The position numbers and the translations under genes were made by a program. A stretch of 64,000 nucleotides of DNA from Microtetraspora glauca (GTDB lineage Bacteria; Actinomycetota; Actinomycetes; Streptosporangiales; Streptosporangiaceae): contig BBYL01000012.1 of NCBI GenBank assembly GCA_001570385.1, forward strand, positions 62,001-126,000. Reading direction: 5' to 3'. The notes under the pieces are model-generated. The model made no database searches. It had not been told where the DNA came from and was given only the letters and a program-made list of their open reading frames with translations. Positions within the stretch are counted from its first letter, which is position 1. Each line of letters begins with the position of its first letter. Of the stretch, positions 34,760-44,495 are shown one piece after another.

Positions 34760-36379
34760 TCAGCGCCTCGGGCCCGACAGGAGGCCGGACCGGTTCAGAT
34801 AGTCGATCAACGGCCCGCTGGAGGCCAGCCGGCCCTTGCGCTGGGCCTTGCTCAGCGTCCTGCCGAGGTCCCGCAGTTTCTTCTGGACCTTCTTGGGCTC
34901 CCCGTCCGCGAGCTCCTCCCGGATCTCCTCGATCTCCTCGCGTACCTTCTCCGCCGTGTCGGAGTCGATGCCGTGCTGCCGTTCCTGGGCGGTCAGGGCG
35001 CTCTCCAGTCCGGCCAGCCACGCCTGAGGACCGCTCGCGGTCCTGCTCGGCGAGGGAGACGGCGCGGTCGGGGGGGTGGTGGACGGCGCGGCGGACGGCG
35101 TCGTGGACGGGCTCTGCCAGGTGGGGGAGGGCGTCGTGGCGGCCCCCGTACTCATCGCGCCGGGGGAGGCGCCGGGCGACGGCGTCGACGAGGGGGACAC
35201 GAGCCACACCACCGCCACGACGGGGAGGACCGCGGCCGCCGCGATCATCGCGCCCTTGCGCCGGGACATCCCGCCACGCGTCGCCCGCCCACCCGGTCCC
35301 CCGTGTACGGAGGCCCCGTGTAAGGAAGGGGCGGACAGGGACGGCTGGTACGCGGTCGGCCCTCCATACGCGGTGGACCCGCCGGGTCCGGTCGGCCCTC
35401 CGTACGCGGTAGGCCCTCCATACCCGGTCGGTCCTCCGTACGTGGGAGGGGCGAGCGGGGACGCGGCCGGTGGCCAGGCGGTGGGCGGGACGCCGACGTC
35501 GTGCGACGCGGCGCCTCCCACGTCGAGCACCGCGGTGTCGCCCGCCCGCGCCGGGCGCGGGTCCACGCGCATCCGGGCGATCACCTCTCCGGCGGCAGGC
35601 CGGGCGCGGGGCTCCTTGTCCAGCAGCGCCAGCACCAGCGCCTCCAGTTCGACCGGAAGGTCGGGCCGGTAGCGGCGCAGCGGAGCCGGAGCCTGTTGGA
35701 CGTGCTGGAAGACCAGCTCGGTCGAGCTCCCGGCGAACGGCGGGTGGCCGCACAGGAGCTCGTAGCACACGCAGCCGAGCGCGTACATGTCGCTGGCGGC
35801 GTCCCCGGGCCGGCCCATGATCTGCTCTGGGGAGAGGTACGCCGCGGTGCCGACGATCATGCCGACGGCGGTCAGCCGGCCCGCCGCCTCGTCCGCCAGC
35901 CGGGCGATCCCGAAGTCGACCACCTTGAGCTGGCCGTCCTCGGTCAGGTGCAGGTTCGCGGGCTTGACGTCGCGATGCACCACCCCGGCCCGGTGCGCGG
36001 CGTCCAGGCCGATCGCGGCCTGTGCCGCGAGACGGCGGACCTCGTCCACCCCGAGCGGCCCGCGCGCCGCCAGTTCCTCGGCCAGGCTCCGCCCGGAGAG
36101 CAACTCCATCACGAGGAACGGGCGCCCGCCCTGCTCGCCCACGTCGTACACGCTGACCACGTTGGGGTGCACCACCCGCGCGGCGGTGCGGGCCTCCTGG
36201 GCGAACCGTGCCCGCATCGACGGGTCGGACGCCTCGGCCGCGAAGATCTTGACCGCCACGGGCCAGTCGCGGTGCAGGTCGCGGCCGCGCCACACCTCGG
36301 CCATCCCGCCCCGGCCGATCAGCGCGTCCAGCCGGTAGCGGTCGCCGAGCACGGAGGTGTTCCCTGCCGAGCCGTTCAC
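34760..36379 (-). CDS. Membrane Ser/Thr protein kinase (Pkn type, no PASTA repeats)
   Basis: This 539-residue kinase has a complete N-terminal catalytic domain (residues 12-270): glycine loop GRGGMAEVW, lysine in VAVKIF, HRDVKPAN with the catalytic aspartate, DFG in VVDFGIARL and a GTAAYLSPEQ activation segment. A linker of about 80 residues has YGGPT-type repeats. One membrane segment (GAMIAAAAVLPVVAVVWLV) follows near residue 370. The outer part is a Ser/Thr/Pro-rich stalk and a charged, helical, probably coiled-coil region (about residues 450-520). Its ligand is unknown. It is divergent from the ABC/two-component operon. Confidence 0.9.
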   Translation of the reverse strand: MNGSAGNTSVLGDRYRLDALIGRGGMAEVWRGRDLHRDWPVAVKIFAAEASDPSMRARFAQEARTAARVVHPNVVSVYDVGEQGGRPFLVMELLSGRSLAEELAARGPLGVDEVRRLAAQAAIGLDAAHRAGVVHRDVKPANLHLTEDGQLKVVDFGIARLADEAAGRLTAVGMIVGTAAYLSPEQIMGRPGDAASDMYALGCVCYELLCGHPPFAGSSTELVFQHVQQAPAPLRRYRPDLPVELEALVLALLDKEPRARPAAGEVIARMRVDPRPARAGDTAVLDVGGAASHDVGVPPTAWPPAASPLAPPTYGGPTGYGGPTAYGGPTGPGGSTAYGGPTAYQPSLSAPSLHGASVHGGPGGRATRGGMSRRKGAMIAAAAVLPVVAVVWLVSPSSTPSPGASPGAMSTGAATTPSPTWQSPSTTPSAAPSTTPPTAPSPSPSRTASGPQAWLAGLESALTAQERQHGIDSDTAEKVREEIEEIREELADGEPKKVQKKLRDLGRTLSKAQRKGRLASSGPLIDYLNRSGLLSGPRR

Positions 36380-36471
36380 CGCGACCAGACTCCCAACAAA
36401 TCACCGCCAAAGGATGCAAGACACCCTAACGGAGCGATCAAGGGCTCCGGCCCGGCGTCGCGCGGGAAGCC

Positions 36472-36483
36472 TGACAAATGTCA
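36472..36483. promoter_or_regulatory. TGACA-AA-TGTCA inverted repeat upstream of ABC/two-component operon
   Basis: Two 5-bp arms flank AA, 61 nt upstream of the ABC ATPase start, in the 164-nt region shared with the kinase gene. NarL/DesR-type regulators bind such spaced inverted repeats, and one is encoded in the operon. Assignment is tentative. Confidence 0.35.
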
Positions 36484-36543
36484 CGGAGAAGGCCGGAGGT
36501 ATGGAACTGCCGGTCCGCGCCGCGCGCCTCTAGCGTCGAGGAC

Positions 36544-37428
36544 ATGGACGCCATCTCCTTCTCCGGAGTCACCAGGACCTACGGGGACGTGCTCGCGGTC
36601 GACGGGCTGGACCTCGACATCCCGGCGGGCCGCACGGTCGCCCTGCTCGGACCGAACGGCGCCGGCAAATCCACCACGATCAACATGCTGCTCGGCCTGC
36701 TCCGCCCCACCAGCGGCGAGATCAAGGTCTTCGGCGACACCCCGTCGCGTGCCGTCGCGCGCGGCCGCGTCGGCGCGATGCTCCAGGAGGGCTCGCTGAT
36801 CCCCGAGCTGACCGTCGCGGAGACCGTCGGATTCGTGCGCGGCCTCTACCCCGACCCCCTCCCCTTCGACGAGATCCTGCGCATGGCGGACCTCACCGAC
36901 CTGGCCGGACGCCGGGCCGACCGGCTGTCCGGCGGGCAGACCCAGCGGGTGCGGTTCGCCCTGGCCGTCGCGGGCGCCCCCCGGCTCCTCGTGCTCGACG
37001 AGCCCACCGCCGCCATGGACGTCGAGTCGCGCCGCGCCTTCTGGGACTCCATGCGGACATACGCGGCGCGCGGCCACACGGTCCTGTTCGCCACGCACTA
37101 CCTGGAGGAGGCCGACCAGAACTCCGACCGGGTCGTCGTCATCGCACGCGGGCGGGTCGTCGCCGACGGCACGGCCGCCGAGATCAAGGCCGGGGCCGGT
37201 GGCCAGGCGGTGAGCTTCACGCTGGGCGCCCAGCCCGCCGCCGGCCTCGACGCGCTTCCCGGCGTCGTCGCGGTCGAGATAGCGTCGGGCCGCGCCGTAC
37301 TCAGGACGAGCGACGCCGACGCCACCGTCGACGCGCTCTACCGAAAGACCACTCTCGACGTGCACGGGCTCCGGATCGACGGAGCCGATCTCGAAGACGC
37401 CTTCCTCGCACTCACCCAGGAGCCCTGA
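36544..37428 (+). CDS. ABC transporter ATPase (ABC-2 exporter)
   Basis: This 294-residue ATPase has Walker A GPNGAGKST, Q-loop AMLQEGSLIP, signature LSGGQTQRVRFALAVA, Walker B LLVLDEPTAAMD and H-loop VLFATHYLEEADQNSD. The C-terminal LRIDGADLEDAFLALTQ motif is standard. It begins an operon with a permease, a histidine kinase and a response regulator, all overlapping or nearly so, the layout of DesK/DesR-linked exporters that respond to membrane or drug stress. ATG 36544 was chosen; the frame opens upstream at 36478. Confidence 0.87.
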   Translation: MDAISFSGVTRTYGDVLAVDGLDLDIPAGRTVALLGPNGAGKSTTINMLLGLLRPTSGEIKVFGDTPSRAVARGRVGAMLQEGSLIPELTVAETVGFVRGLYPDPLPFDEILRMADLTDLAGRRADRLSGGQTQRVRFALAVAGAPRLLVLDEPTAAMDVESRRAFWDSMRTYAARGHTVLFATHYLEEADQNSDRVVVIARGRVVADGTAAEIKAGAGGQAVSFTLGAQPAAGLDALPGVVAVEIASGRAVLRTSDADATVDALYRKTTLDVHGLRIDGADLEDAFLALTQEP

Positions 37429-38165
37429 TGCCGGAGCACGTCAAGATCGAGACGCTGCGGATGCTGCGCAACAAGCGTTACGCCATCTTCGTCGTGGCGT
37501 TCCCCGTCGGCTTCTACCTGCTCTACGCCAACCTGTGGGGCGACCAGGTGGACGACACGACGGGACTGAAGGCCGGCGTCGTCCTCATGGTCTCCATGGC
37601 CGCCTACGGCGCGCTCGCGTCCTCGATGATGTCCACGGCGGTGCCCTGGGCGCAGGAACGCGAGAGCGGCTGGCTGCGCCAGCTCCAGATCACCCCGCTC
37701 CCCAGGTGGTCGATCGTCGTCACCAAGCTGATCGTCTCCCTGCTGCTCACGCTGCCCTCGCTCGTGCTCGTCGGCCTCGCGGCCGTGCTCACCCAGGGTG
37801 TCTCGCTCCCGCCGGGGCAGTGGGCCGGGCTGGTCCTCGCGATGTGGCTCGGTGTGATCCCGTTCGCCGCGCTCGGCCTGACGATCGGCTCGCTGGTACG
37901 GGCCGACACCGCCCAGCCGCTCGCCATGATCTGCATGTTCGGGCTCGCCCTGCTGGGCGGCCTCTGGTTCCCCATCGACATGATGCCCTCGGCCATGAAG
38001 GCGATCGCGCACGCGCTGCCGTCGTATGACTACGCCACCATCGGCTGGAACATCGTCGCGGGCCAGGCGCCCCCGGCCTCCGCGGTTCTCGGCATCCTCG
38101 GCTGGGGCGCCGTCCTGGCCGCCTTCGCGCTCTACACCTACCGGCGGGCGACCGTACGCGCATGA
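37428..38165 (+). CDS. ABC-2 type transporter permease
   Basis: This 245-residue membrane protein has six hydrophobic segments, beginning with [20 protein letters not shown]. The [19 protein letters not shown] cytoplasmic loop and the [20 protein letters not shown] segment are ABC-2 permease hallmarks. It pairs with the ATPase encoded just upstream (TGATG overlap) and overlaps the kinase gene by 4 nt. Cargo is unknown. Confidence 0.85.
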   Translation: MPEHVKIETLRMLRNKRYAIFVVAFPVGFYLLYANLWGDQVDDTTGLKAGVVLMVSMAAYGALASSMMSTAVPWAQERESGWLRQLQITPLPRWSIVVTKLIVSLLLTLPSLVLVGLAAVLTQGVSLPPGQWAGLVLAMWLGVIPFAALGLTIGSLVRADTAQPLAMICMFGLALLGGLWFPIDMMPSAMKAIAHALPSYDYATIGWNIVAGQAPPASAVLGILGWGAVLAAFALYTYRRATVRA

Positions 38166-39355
38166 CCGGGCGGCTGGACGGCGTCTTCACGTTCGGCGTG
38201 GAGAAGGGACGGGGATCACGCCTGCGGCGCCTGATGGGCGTCTCGTTCGGCTTCGTGTACCTCGTCTATCCGGTGTCCGACATCGTGACGGGAAAGGTGG
38301 GCGGAGCGGGGGCGGCCTGGCAGCTCGCCGCCCTCGCCGCGTTCGTGACCACCTACGTCGCCGCCGTCCTCAGCCCCGGGGACTACGGCGACCGCGGCAG
38401 GTGGACGATCCCGCTGATGGCCGTGACCACCGCGATGGCGATCGTGTTCCCGCTCCTCTTCGGAGGCGGCTGGACGGCGCTGCCGATCTACGTCACCGTG
38501 ATGCTCTCCATGGCGCTGCCGCTGCGCCCCGCCCTGGTCGCCATGGCCGTGATGGCCCTGGTCGTCCTCGTCGACAGCCGGCTCGCGGACGCGGACGCGG
38601 AGACGATCGTGCTGCTCCTCGTGCAGGTGTGGACGCTCGGGATCCTGTTCGCCAGCGTGCGGAACACCCGCATGCTGGTGCTCCGCCTCGAGGACGCGCA
38701 GCGGGAGGTGGCCCGGCTGGCGGCGGGGGAGGAGCGGCTCCGCATCGCGCGGGACCTGCACGACCTGCTCGGGCACAGCCTGTCGCTGATCGTGCTCAAG
38801 AGCGAGCTGGCCGGGCGGCTGGCCGAGCAGGGGTCGGACCGTACGGCCCGGGAGATCGCCGACATCGAGTCGGTGGCGCGGCAGGCGCTGGTCGAGGTGC
38901 GCGAGGCCGTCACCGGCTACCGCAGGCGGGGATTCTCCGAGGAACTCGACGGCGCCCGCGCGGCGCTCACCGCCGCCGGGCTGCGGGTGGCCGTCCGGAT
39001 CTCCGGCACCCCGCTCCCGGACGGACTGGACGGCCTCTTCGGCTGGGCCGTACGCGAGGCGGCCACCAACGTCGTACGGCATGCCCGCGCGACCCGCTGC
39101 GAGATCGGCGTGGCCCACGACGGCTCGGGCGCGGTCCTGGAGGTCGGGGACGACGGCGACGCGGGGCCGTACGAGCCGGGCAGCGGTCTGCGCGGCCTGG
39201 CGGAGCGGGTCCGCGCGGAGGGAGGCGTCATGGAGGCGGGGCCGGTCCCGAGCGGCTTCCGGTTGAGGATCACCGTGCCCGGCCCGGCCGCCGGTCCCGC
39301 GACGGCGGACCCTGGCGCCCCGGGCGGCCGGGACTCCGGCGTCCCGGCCGTCTAG
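38162..39355 (+). CDS. Sensor histidine kinase, DesK/NarX class
   Basis: This 397-residue kinase has about five hydrophobic segments in residues 20-165 and no large external domain, so it probably senses the membrane itself. The HisKA_3 motif is [15 protein letters not shown] with phospho-accepting H200, followed by an ATPase domain with [14 protein letters not shown] and [10 protein letters not shown] (G box). It phosphorylates the response regulator encoded 11 nt downstream. The start overlaps the permease gene (ATGA). Confidence 0.87.
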   Translation: MTGRLDGVFTFGVEKGRGSRLRRLMGVSFGFVYLVYPVSDIVTGKVGGAGAAWQLAALAAFVTTYVAAVLSPGDYGDRGRWTIPLMAVTTAMAIVFPLLFGGGWTALPIYVTVMLSMALPLRPALVAMAVMALVVLVDSRLADADAETIVLLLVQVWTLGILFASVRNTRMLVLRLEDAQREVARLAAGEERLRIARDLHDLLGHSLSLIVLKSELAGRLAEQGSDRTAREIADIESVARQALVEVREAVTGYRRRGFSEELDGARAALTAAGLRVAVRISGTPLPDGLDGLFGWAVREAATNVVRHARATRCEIGVAHDGSGAVLEVGDDGDAGPYEPGSGLRGLAERVRAEGGVMEAGPVPSGFRLRITVPGPAAGPATADPGAPGGRDSGVPAV

Positions 39356-39366
39356 GCTCGGGCGAC

Positions 39367-39972
39367 ATGATCCGCGTCATCCTGGCCGAGGACCAGGCGA
39401 TGGTGAGAGGGGCCCTGGCGTCCCTGCTGGACCTGGAGCCGGACATCGAGGTCGTGGGGGAGGCCGCCACGGGCGAGGAGGCCGTCGCCGTCGTCGAGCG
39501 GGTCCGCCCCGACGTCGCCCTTCTGGACATCGAGATGCCCGGGATGGACGGCATCGCCGCCGCCGCGGAGATCCGCGACCGGGTGCCCGGATGCCGGGTG
39601 ATGATCCTGACCACATTCGGCCGCCCGGGATACCTGCGCCGGGCGATGGAGGCCGGCGCCGCCGGGTTCCTGGTCAAGGACAGCCCCGCGCGCGATCTGG
39701 CGGTCGCGATCCGCCGCGTGCTGGGCGGCGAGCGGGTGATCGACCCCGGGCTGGCCGCCGCCGCGCTGAGCGCCGGGCCGAACCCCCTCTCGCAGCGGGA
39801 GCGCGCCGTGCTGGCCGTGGCGGCGGACGGTGCGACGATCGCGGACATCGCCCGAGCGTTGCACCTGTCCGAGGGCACGGTGCGCAACTACCTCTCCTCG
39901 GCCATCCAGAAGACCGGCGCGCGCAACCGCATCGAGGCCGTGCAGCGGTCGCGACTGCAGGGCTGGCTCTGA
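39367..39972 (+). CDS. Response regulator, NarL/DesR family
   Basis: This 201-residue regulator has a receiver domain with D54 in ALLDIEMPG as the phosphorylation site, K in VKDSPARDL, and a LuxR-type HTH at residues 140-195 (LSQRERAVLAVAADGATIAD, HLSEGTVRNYLSSAIQKTGA). It is the last gene of the ABC/kinase operon and probably activates that operon, maybe via the repeat at 36472. Confidence 0.9.
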   Translation: MIRVILAEDQAMVRGALASLLDLEPDIEVVGEAATGEEAVAVVERVRPDVALLDIEMPGMDGIAAAAEIRDRVPGCRVMILTTFGRPGYLRRAMEAGAAGFLVKDSPARDLAVAIRRVLGGERVIDPGLAAAALSAGPNPLSQRERAVLAVAADGATIADIARALHLSEGTVRNYLSSAIQKTGARNRIEAVQRSRLQGWL

Positions 39973-40042
39973 CCTGAGGTCCGCGCGCGGGGACCACACG
40001 ATCGCACGGTCACACGGCTACGGCGGTCGCGCGGCCACGCGG

Positions 40043-41242
40043 TCAGCGGGACGACGGGATGGTGGCGACGTGGCGGATCAGGTCGCCGACGCGGACGATG
40101 CCCATGCAGCGGCCGACCTCGTCGACCACCACCAGGTCGTCGTAGACGCGGGTCGCGTCCCGGCCCGCGAGCTGCATGGCGGCGATCGCCGGTGTGGTCC
40201 TGGGGACCGTCCTGGTGGTGTCGGCCAGGCGTCTGGCCGGTTTCTTGGCGTGCAGCGCGTGGCCGTACGCGCCGGCCATGAAGAGCAGGAAGCGGCTCCG
40301 GTCGACGCTGCCGACCGGCCGCTGGTACTCGTCCACCAGGATGACGCTGGTGATCGACGGCTCGGAGCCGAAGGCCGCGACGACGTCCTCCGCCGTCGCC
40401 TCGGAGGACAGCGTCACCGCCGGGAGCAGCAGCTCCTGGACTCGCGGCCCGAGCAGCGCGGCCACGGGCGTGGTGTCCGGGACAGGTAGCGGGACGTGCA
40501 GCTGGACCCGTCCGCTGGACGGCTTCCAGTCGATCGGCGCGAGCAGCGGGCCCTGGGCGAGCCGGATCCCCCATCCGCGCGTCGCCGCGAGCTGGGCCTC
40601 ATCCCGCAGGCCGGGGGCGAGCACGTGCGCGCCGAGGGCGCGCGCCACCCCCACGAGCGACTCGGCGAGCGCGCTCCTGCGCGGATCGCGCGGCACCCGG
40701 TCCACGAGGTCGCGGGCCAGCACGATCACGTACGGCGACGCGTCGGCGAGCAGGTCGAGGGGCAGGTGCGCGCTGCCGAGCCCGCCGAAGGCGACGAGAT
40801 ATCCGGCGGCGCGCAGGCCGTCGATCCCGGCGAGGAGCGCCCTCCGGTCCGCCGCCGGGATCTCCCCCTCGATCACGAGGATCAGCTCGCGCGGCCGCCT
40901 GCCCGAGACGCGTACCGCCTCGTGCAGCGGGGCGAGGCCGCCGGACCCGCCGATCACCGCGCGGGCCGGGATCGGCAGCACGAGGGGGAGCAGGGCCTCC
41001 GCGCGTGACGCGGCGAGCAGGCCCCGCACGGTGCTGGAGACGTCGGACGGCGCGAGCCCGGGGACGTCGCCCGCCGCGACCTCGACGGCGATGACGCCAC
41101 CGGTGTCGAGGTCAACGATCGGCAGGAAGACCGGAGCGGGAGCGTGGCCGGGACCCGGGGGATCCGCGGCGAAGGAGCCGGACGCGGTGACGTCCGGGGC
41201 GGACTGGGCGAGCGGCGCCGCGAAGGGAAGAGGGACCGACAC
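40043..41242 (-). CDS. Degenerate EAL domain plus CBS domain pair
   Basis: This 399-residue protein has an EAL-like domain (about residues 40-270) in which key motifs are altered: the EAL position reads AVEVAAG, the LxLEITE motif reads LILVIEGEI and the DDFGTG motif reads AFGGLGSAHL. It therefore probably binds c-di-GMP or a partner without cleaving it. The QGPLLAPI motif near residue 230 is conserved. A CBS pair follows (residues about 275-399, with DDLVVVDEVGRCMGIVRVGDL), which usually binds adenine nucleotides. GTG 41242 is the chosen start; the open frame runs to 41665, overlapping the divergent gene. Confidence 0.75.
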   Translation of the reverse strand: MSVPLPFAAPLAQSAPDVTASGSFAADPPGPGHAPAPVFLPIVDLDTGGVIAVEVAAGDVPGLAPSDVSSTVRGLLAASRAEALLPLVLPIPARAVIGGSGGLAPLHEAVRVSGRRPRELILVIEGEIPAADRRALLAGIDGLRAAGYLVAFGGLGSAHLPLDLLADASPYVIVLARDLVDRVPRDPRRSALAESLVGVARALGAHVLAPGLRDEAQLAATRGWGIRLAQGPLLAPIDWKPSSGRVQLHVPLPVPDTTPVAALLGPRVQELLLPAVTLSSEATAEDVVAAFGSEPSITSVILVDEYQRPVGSVDRSRFLLFMAGAYGHALHAKKPARRLADTTRTVPRTTPAIAAMQLAGRDATRVYDDLVVVDEVGRCMGIVRVGDLIRHVATIPSSR

Positions 41243-41401
41243 GGTTGAATTGTGCTGTTCCTCTATCGGTGACAGGAGTGACGCGAAACGAAGTTCACCG
41301 ACTTTTCCCCTACCGTTCTGTCGGGATATATCACCCCTGGTCCGGCGGCCGTGACAGGGCCGGACACGGCGCGGCGCGGTCTCGGGATAGCCTCGGGTCC
41401 C

Positions 41402-42187
41402 ATGACGGCACGACCGGCGGCGGGCGGGGGCAGATGGGTGACGGTCACCCCCGAACGCGTCGAGCGCTGGATCGAGGGCTTCACGGCCCGCCATGGCGCC
41501 GCCGAGGTGACGGCCACCCCCGATCTCGTACGGCTGACCGCGGCCGACGGGGCGGTGGCCGAATGCCACGTGCCGTTCCCGCCCCTGGCCGTCCAACCCG
41601 GCGGGCCCTCGGGACGGCCGTTCGGCGCGTCTCCCGGACAGCCGATCGCCGAGGCCCCCGGACACCCCCTCGGATCACCCCTCGAACATCCACCCGACCG
41701 GTTCCTCGGTGTGAGCGACGCGGTGGCGGCGCTCGCCGCGCACGCGCGGCGCGACCGCCTGGTGGGCGTCCTCCTGGTACGGCTCGGCGGCTACGCCGCG
41801 GGCGTGTTCGACGGAGAGCGGCTGGTGGCCTCCAAGGTCGGCTCCCGGCAGGTCCACGGACGCAGCGCGGCGGGAGGGTGGTCCCAGCAGCGGTTCGCCC
41901 GGCGCAGGGAGAAGCAGTCCGGCGAGGCGCTGGGGGCGGCGGCCGAGGTCGCCGCGCGGGTGCTGCTGCCGTACGCGGGGGATCTGGAGGCCGTCCTGCT
42001 CGGCGGCGACCGGCGGGCGATCGACGGGGTACGCGGCGACCGGCGCCTGGCGCCGCTCCTCGCCCTCGAACGCGAGCCGTTCCTCACGGTCCCCGATCCC
42101 CGGCTCGCCGTGCTGCGGGAGACGCCGGGGCTGTTCCGCGCGGTCCGCGTCCGCGTCCTCGACCAGGGAGCGTCCGGCGGCGCGTAG
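41402..42187 (+). CDS. acVLRF1-type (Vms1-like) peptidyl-tRNA hydrolase
   Basis: This 261-residue protein matches the actinobacterial VLRF1 family of ribosome rescue factors. The conserved catalytic loop GSRQVHGRSAAGGWSQQRFA with its glutamines lies at about residues 140-160, after LVGVLLVRLGGYAAGVFDGE. The family releases nascent chains from peptidyl-tRNA on stalled large subunits. The start, ATG 41402, excludes an upstream open stretch from 41351. It is divergent from the EAL-CBS gene. Confidence 0.85.
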   Translation: MTARPAAGGGRWVTVTPERVERWIEGFTARHGAAEVTATPDLVRLTAADGAVAECHVPFPPLAVQPGGPSGRPFGASPGQPIAEAPGHPLGSPLEHPPDRFLGVSDAVAALAAHARRDRLVGVLLVRLGGYAAGVFDGERLVASKVGSRQVHGRSAAGGWSQQRFARRREKQSGEALGAAAEVAARVLLPYAGDLEAVLLGGDRRAIDGVRGDRRLAPLLALEREPFLTVPDPRLAVLRETPGLFRAVRVRVLDQGASGGA

Positions 42188-42220
42188 CAGTGGCGTGACG
42201 CATCCACTGAACCGGTGCAG

Positions 42221-42247
42221 GCCCGGCGATGTCCTCCAACGCCGGGC
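42221..42247. terminator. 8-bp inverted repeat after the ribosome-rescue gene
   Basis: GCCCGGCG (42221-42228) pairs with CGCCGGGC (42240-42247) around an 11-nt loop, 34 nt after the stop codon. There is no T-run. The 240-nt gap up to the ABC-F gene otherwise shows only a TACACT hexamer at 42296-42301 that could be a -10 element. Confidence 0.5.
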
Positions 42248-42427
42248 GAACCGGGCTTCGCGGCCGTGAGACCGGAGGTCACCGGCGGACAGGCCGTACA
42301 CTGGGCGGTATGCGCGCTCCCGATTGATCATCTCCCCGAGTTCGCGCGGATCCGTTCTCGCACTCGCCGGCCATCCGTGCGACCACGCGCCGGTCCTGAC
42401 CCCATCACACGGGATGTTCCCCTAATC

Positions 42428-44026
42428 ATGATCATTGCTACTGACGTCGAGCTGCGCGCCGGGTCCCGGCTGCTCATCGAGGGCGCCTCGTTCCGGGTGA
42501 ATCCCGGAGACAAGATCGGCCTCGTCGGCCGCAACGGCGCCGGCAAGACCACGCTGACCAAGGTGCTCGCGGGCGAGGGCATCCCCGCCGCCGGCTCGGT
42601 GACCGCGGCCGGCAGCGTCGGCTACCTGCCCCAGGATCCCCGCTCCGGCGACCTGAGCACCCTCGCCCGCGACCGGATCCTGTCCGCGCGCGGTCTGGAC
42701 GAGGTGCTGCGCGAGCTGCGGGCCGCCGAGCTCGGCATGGCCGCCGACGACTCGCGCACCCGCGACCGCGCGGTCCGCGCGTACGGCCGGCTGGAGGACC
42801 GCCTGCACGTGCTGGGCGGCTACGCCGCGGAGTCGGAGGCGGCCTCGATCGCCTCCAGCCTCGGACTGCCCGACCGGGTGCTCACCCAGCCCCTGGAAAC
42901 CCTCTCCGGAGGGCAGCGCCGCCGGGTCGAGCTGGCCCGGATCCTCTTCAGCGGAGCTGAGACTCTCCTGCTTGACGAGCCGACAAACCACCTCGATGCA
43001 GACTCGATCGGGTGGCTTCGTGATTTTTTACGATCCCACCAGGGCGGCTTGGTGATCATCAGCCATGACGTCAACCTCCTTGAAGCGACGGTAAACCGCG
43101 TTCTGCACCTCGACGCCAACCGCTGCGTGGTCGACACCTACAATGTCGGCTGGAAGGCCTACCTCGCCCAGCGCGAGACCGACGAGAAGCGCCGCAAGCG
43201 CGAGCGGGCCAACGCCGAGAAACAGGCCTCCGTGCTGCTCTCGCAGGCCGACCGGATGCGGGCCAAGGCCACCAAGGCCAAGGCCGCGCAGGACATGGAG
43301 CGCCGGGCCCGGCGCATGCTGGCCGGGGTGGAGGGCGAGCGGCGCAGCGACCGGGTCGCCAAGCTCCGCTTCCCCGAGCCCGCCCCCTGCGGCAAGACCC
43401 CGCTGACCGCCACCGGGCTGTCGAAGTCGTACGGCTCGCTGGAGGTCTTCACGGATGTGGACGCCGCCGTGGACCGGGGCTCCCGCGTGGTCATCCTGGG
43501 CCTGAACGGCGCGGGGAAGACCACTCTGCTGCGCCTGCTCGGCGGCATCGAGACGCCCGACACCGGCGAGGTCAGGCCGGGTCACGGCCTCAAGCTGGGC
43601 TACTACGCCCAGGAGCACGAGACCCTCGACCCGGACCGCACGGTCCTGGAGAACATGCGCTCCGCGGGCCCCGATCTCGCCGACGTCGACCTGCGCAAGG
43701 TGCTCGGCTCGTTCCTGTTCAGCGGGGACGACGTGGACAAGCCCGCGGGGGTCCTGTCCGGCGGGGAGAAGACGCGACTCGCCCTGGCGACGCTGGTGTT
43801 GTCGAGCGCCAACGTGCTACTTCTGGACGAGCCCACCAACAACCTCGATCCGGCCTCGCGGGACCAGGTCCTGTCGGCGCTGCGGTCCTACGCCGGCGCC
43901 ATCGTGCTCGTCACGCACGACGAGGGAGCCGTCGACGCACTTCAGCCGGACAGGGTGATCCTGCTGCCCGACGGAGTAGAGGACGCCTGGAGCGACGAAT
44001 TTTCCGATCTTGTGGCCCTCGCCTGA
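42428..44026 (+). CDS. ABC-F family ribosome-associated ATPase
   Basis: This 532-residue protein has two ABC domains and no membrane segment. Walker A motifs are GRNGAGKTT and GLNGAGKTT; signatures are LSGGQRRRVELARIL and LSGGEKTRLALATLV; Walker B motifs are LLLDEPTNHLD and LLLDEPTNNLD. A charged linker of about 80 residues, rich in Arg, Lys and Ala (KRRKRERANAEKQASVLLSQ), joins them; this P-site tRNA interaction motif defines ABC-F. It is in the group of housekeeping actinobacterial ABC-F proteins rather than a proven antibiotic-resistance factor. It precedes a small HTH gene and an enoyl-CoA hydratase gene, an order I believe is common in actinomycetes. Confidence 0.9.
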   Translation: MIIATDVELRAGSRLLIEGASFRVNPGDKIGLVGRNGAGKTTLTKVLAGEGIPAAGSVTAAGSVGYLPQDPRSGDLSTLARDRILSARGLDEVLRELRAAELGMAADDSRTRDRAVRAYGRLEDRLHVLGGYAAESEAASIASSLGLPDRVLTQPLETLSGGQRRRVELARILFSGAETLLLDEPTNHLDADSIGWLRDFLRSHQGGLVIISHDVNLLEATVNRVLHLDANRCVVDTYNVGWKAYLAQRETDEKRRKRERANAEKQASVLLSQADRMRAKATKAKAAQDMERRARRMLAGVEGERRSDRVAKLRFPEPAPCGKTPLTATGLSKSYGSLEVFTDVDAAVDRGSRVVILGLNGAGKTTLLRLLGGIETPDTGEVRPGHGLKLGYYAQEHETLDPDRTVLENMRSAGPDLADVDLRKVLGSFLFSGDDVDKPAGVLSGGEKTRLALATLVLSSANVLLLDEPTNNLDPASRDQVLSALRSYAGAIVLVTHDEGAVDALQPDRVILLPDGVEDAWSDEFSDLVALA

Positions 44027-44140
44027 TCTTAATTTGAGCGGGTAGGGATCTTTTCCCGCCGAGTAGGTAGCCGATCCCGCCGAAATGACTGATCATGGCG
44101 TGAGTAACGCTGCGGAAGTCTGGCACTACAGGAGGTACTC

Positions 44141-44356
44141 GTGGCCGAGACTCTGAAGAAGGGCACCCGGGTGACCGGGGCCGACCGTGAAAAACTGGCC
44201 AGCGATCTCAAGAAGCGGTACGCCGCGGGTGAGAGCATCCGCGCGCTGGCCGCTTCGACCGGCCGGTCCTACGGGTTCATCCACCGCATCCTGAGCGAGT
44301 CCGGTGTGGCTCTGCGCGGGCGCGGCGGGGCGACCCGAGGGAAGTCCAAGCGCTAG
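44141..44356 (+). CDS. Small helix-turn-helix DNA-binding protein
   Basis: This 71-residue basic protein has a single HTH of the resolvase/Hin type: LKKRYAAGESIRALAASTGR followed by SYGFIHRILSES. The N-terminus KKGTRVTGADREKL and the Arg/Lys-rich tail could contact DNA. It is a conserved actinobacterial small protein of unknown regulon, usually beside an ABC-F gene. GTG 44141 has a very strong AGGAGG upstream. Confidence 0.82.
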   Translation: MAETLKKGTRVTGADREKLASDLKKRYAAGESIRALAASTGRSYGFIHRILSESGVALRGRGGATRGKSKR

Positions 44357-44495
44357 AGATCCGCCTCGCAACGCGCGCGACCGCAGCCGCACGTTCCCGC
44401 ATGCCGGGCGGTCCTGTCAGGAGCCATCCGAACGATATTCGGTAGGCTCGGGGCGGGACCGCGGAGACCACTCGACCGGGATGTAGGAGCTGAGG

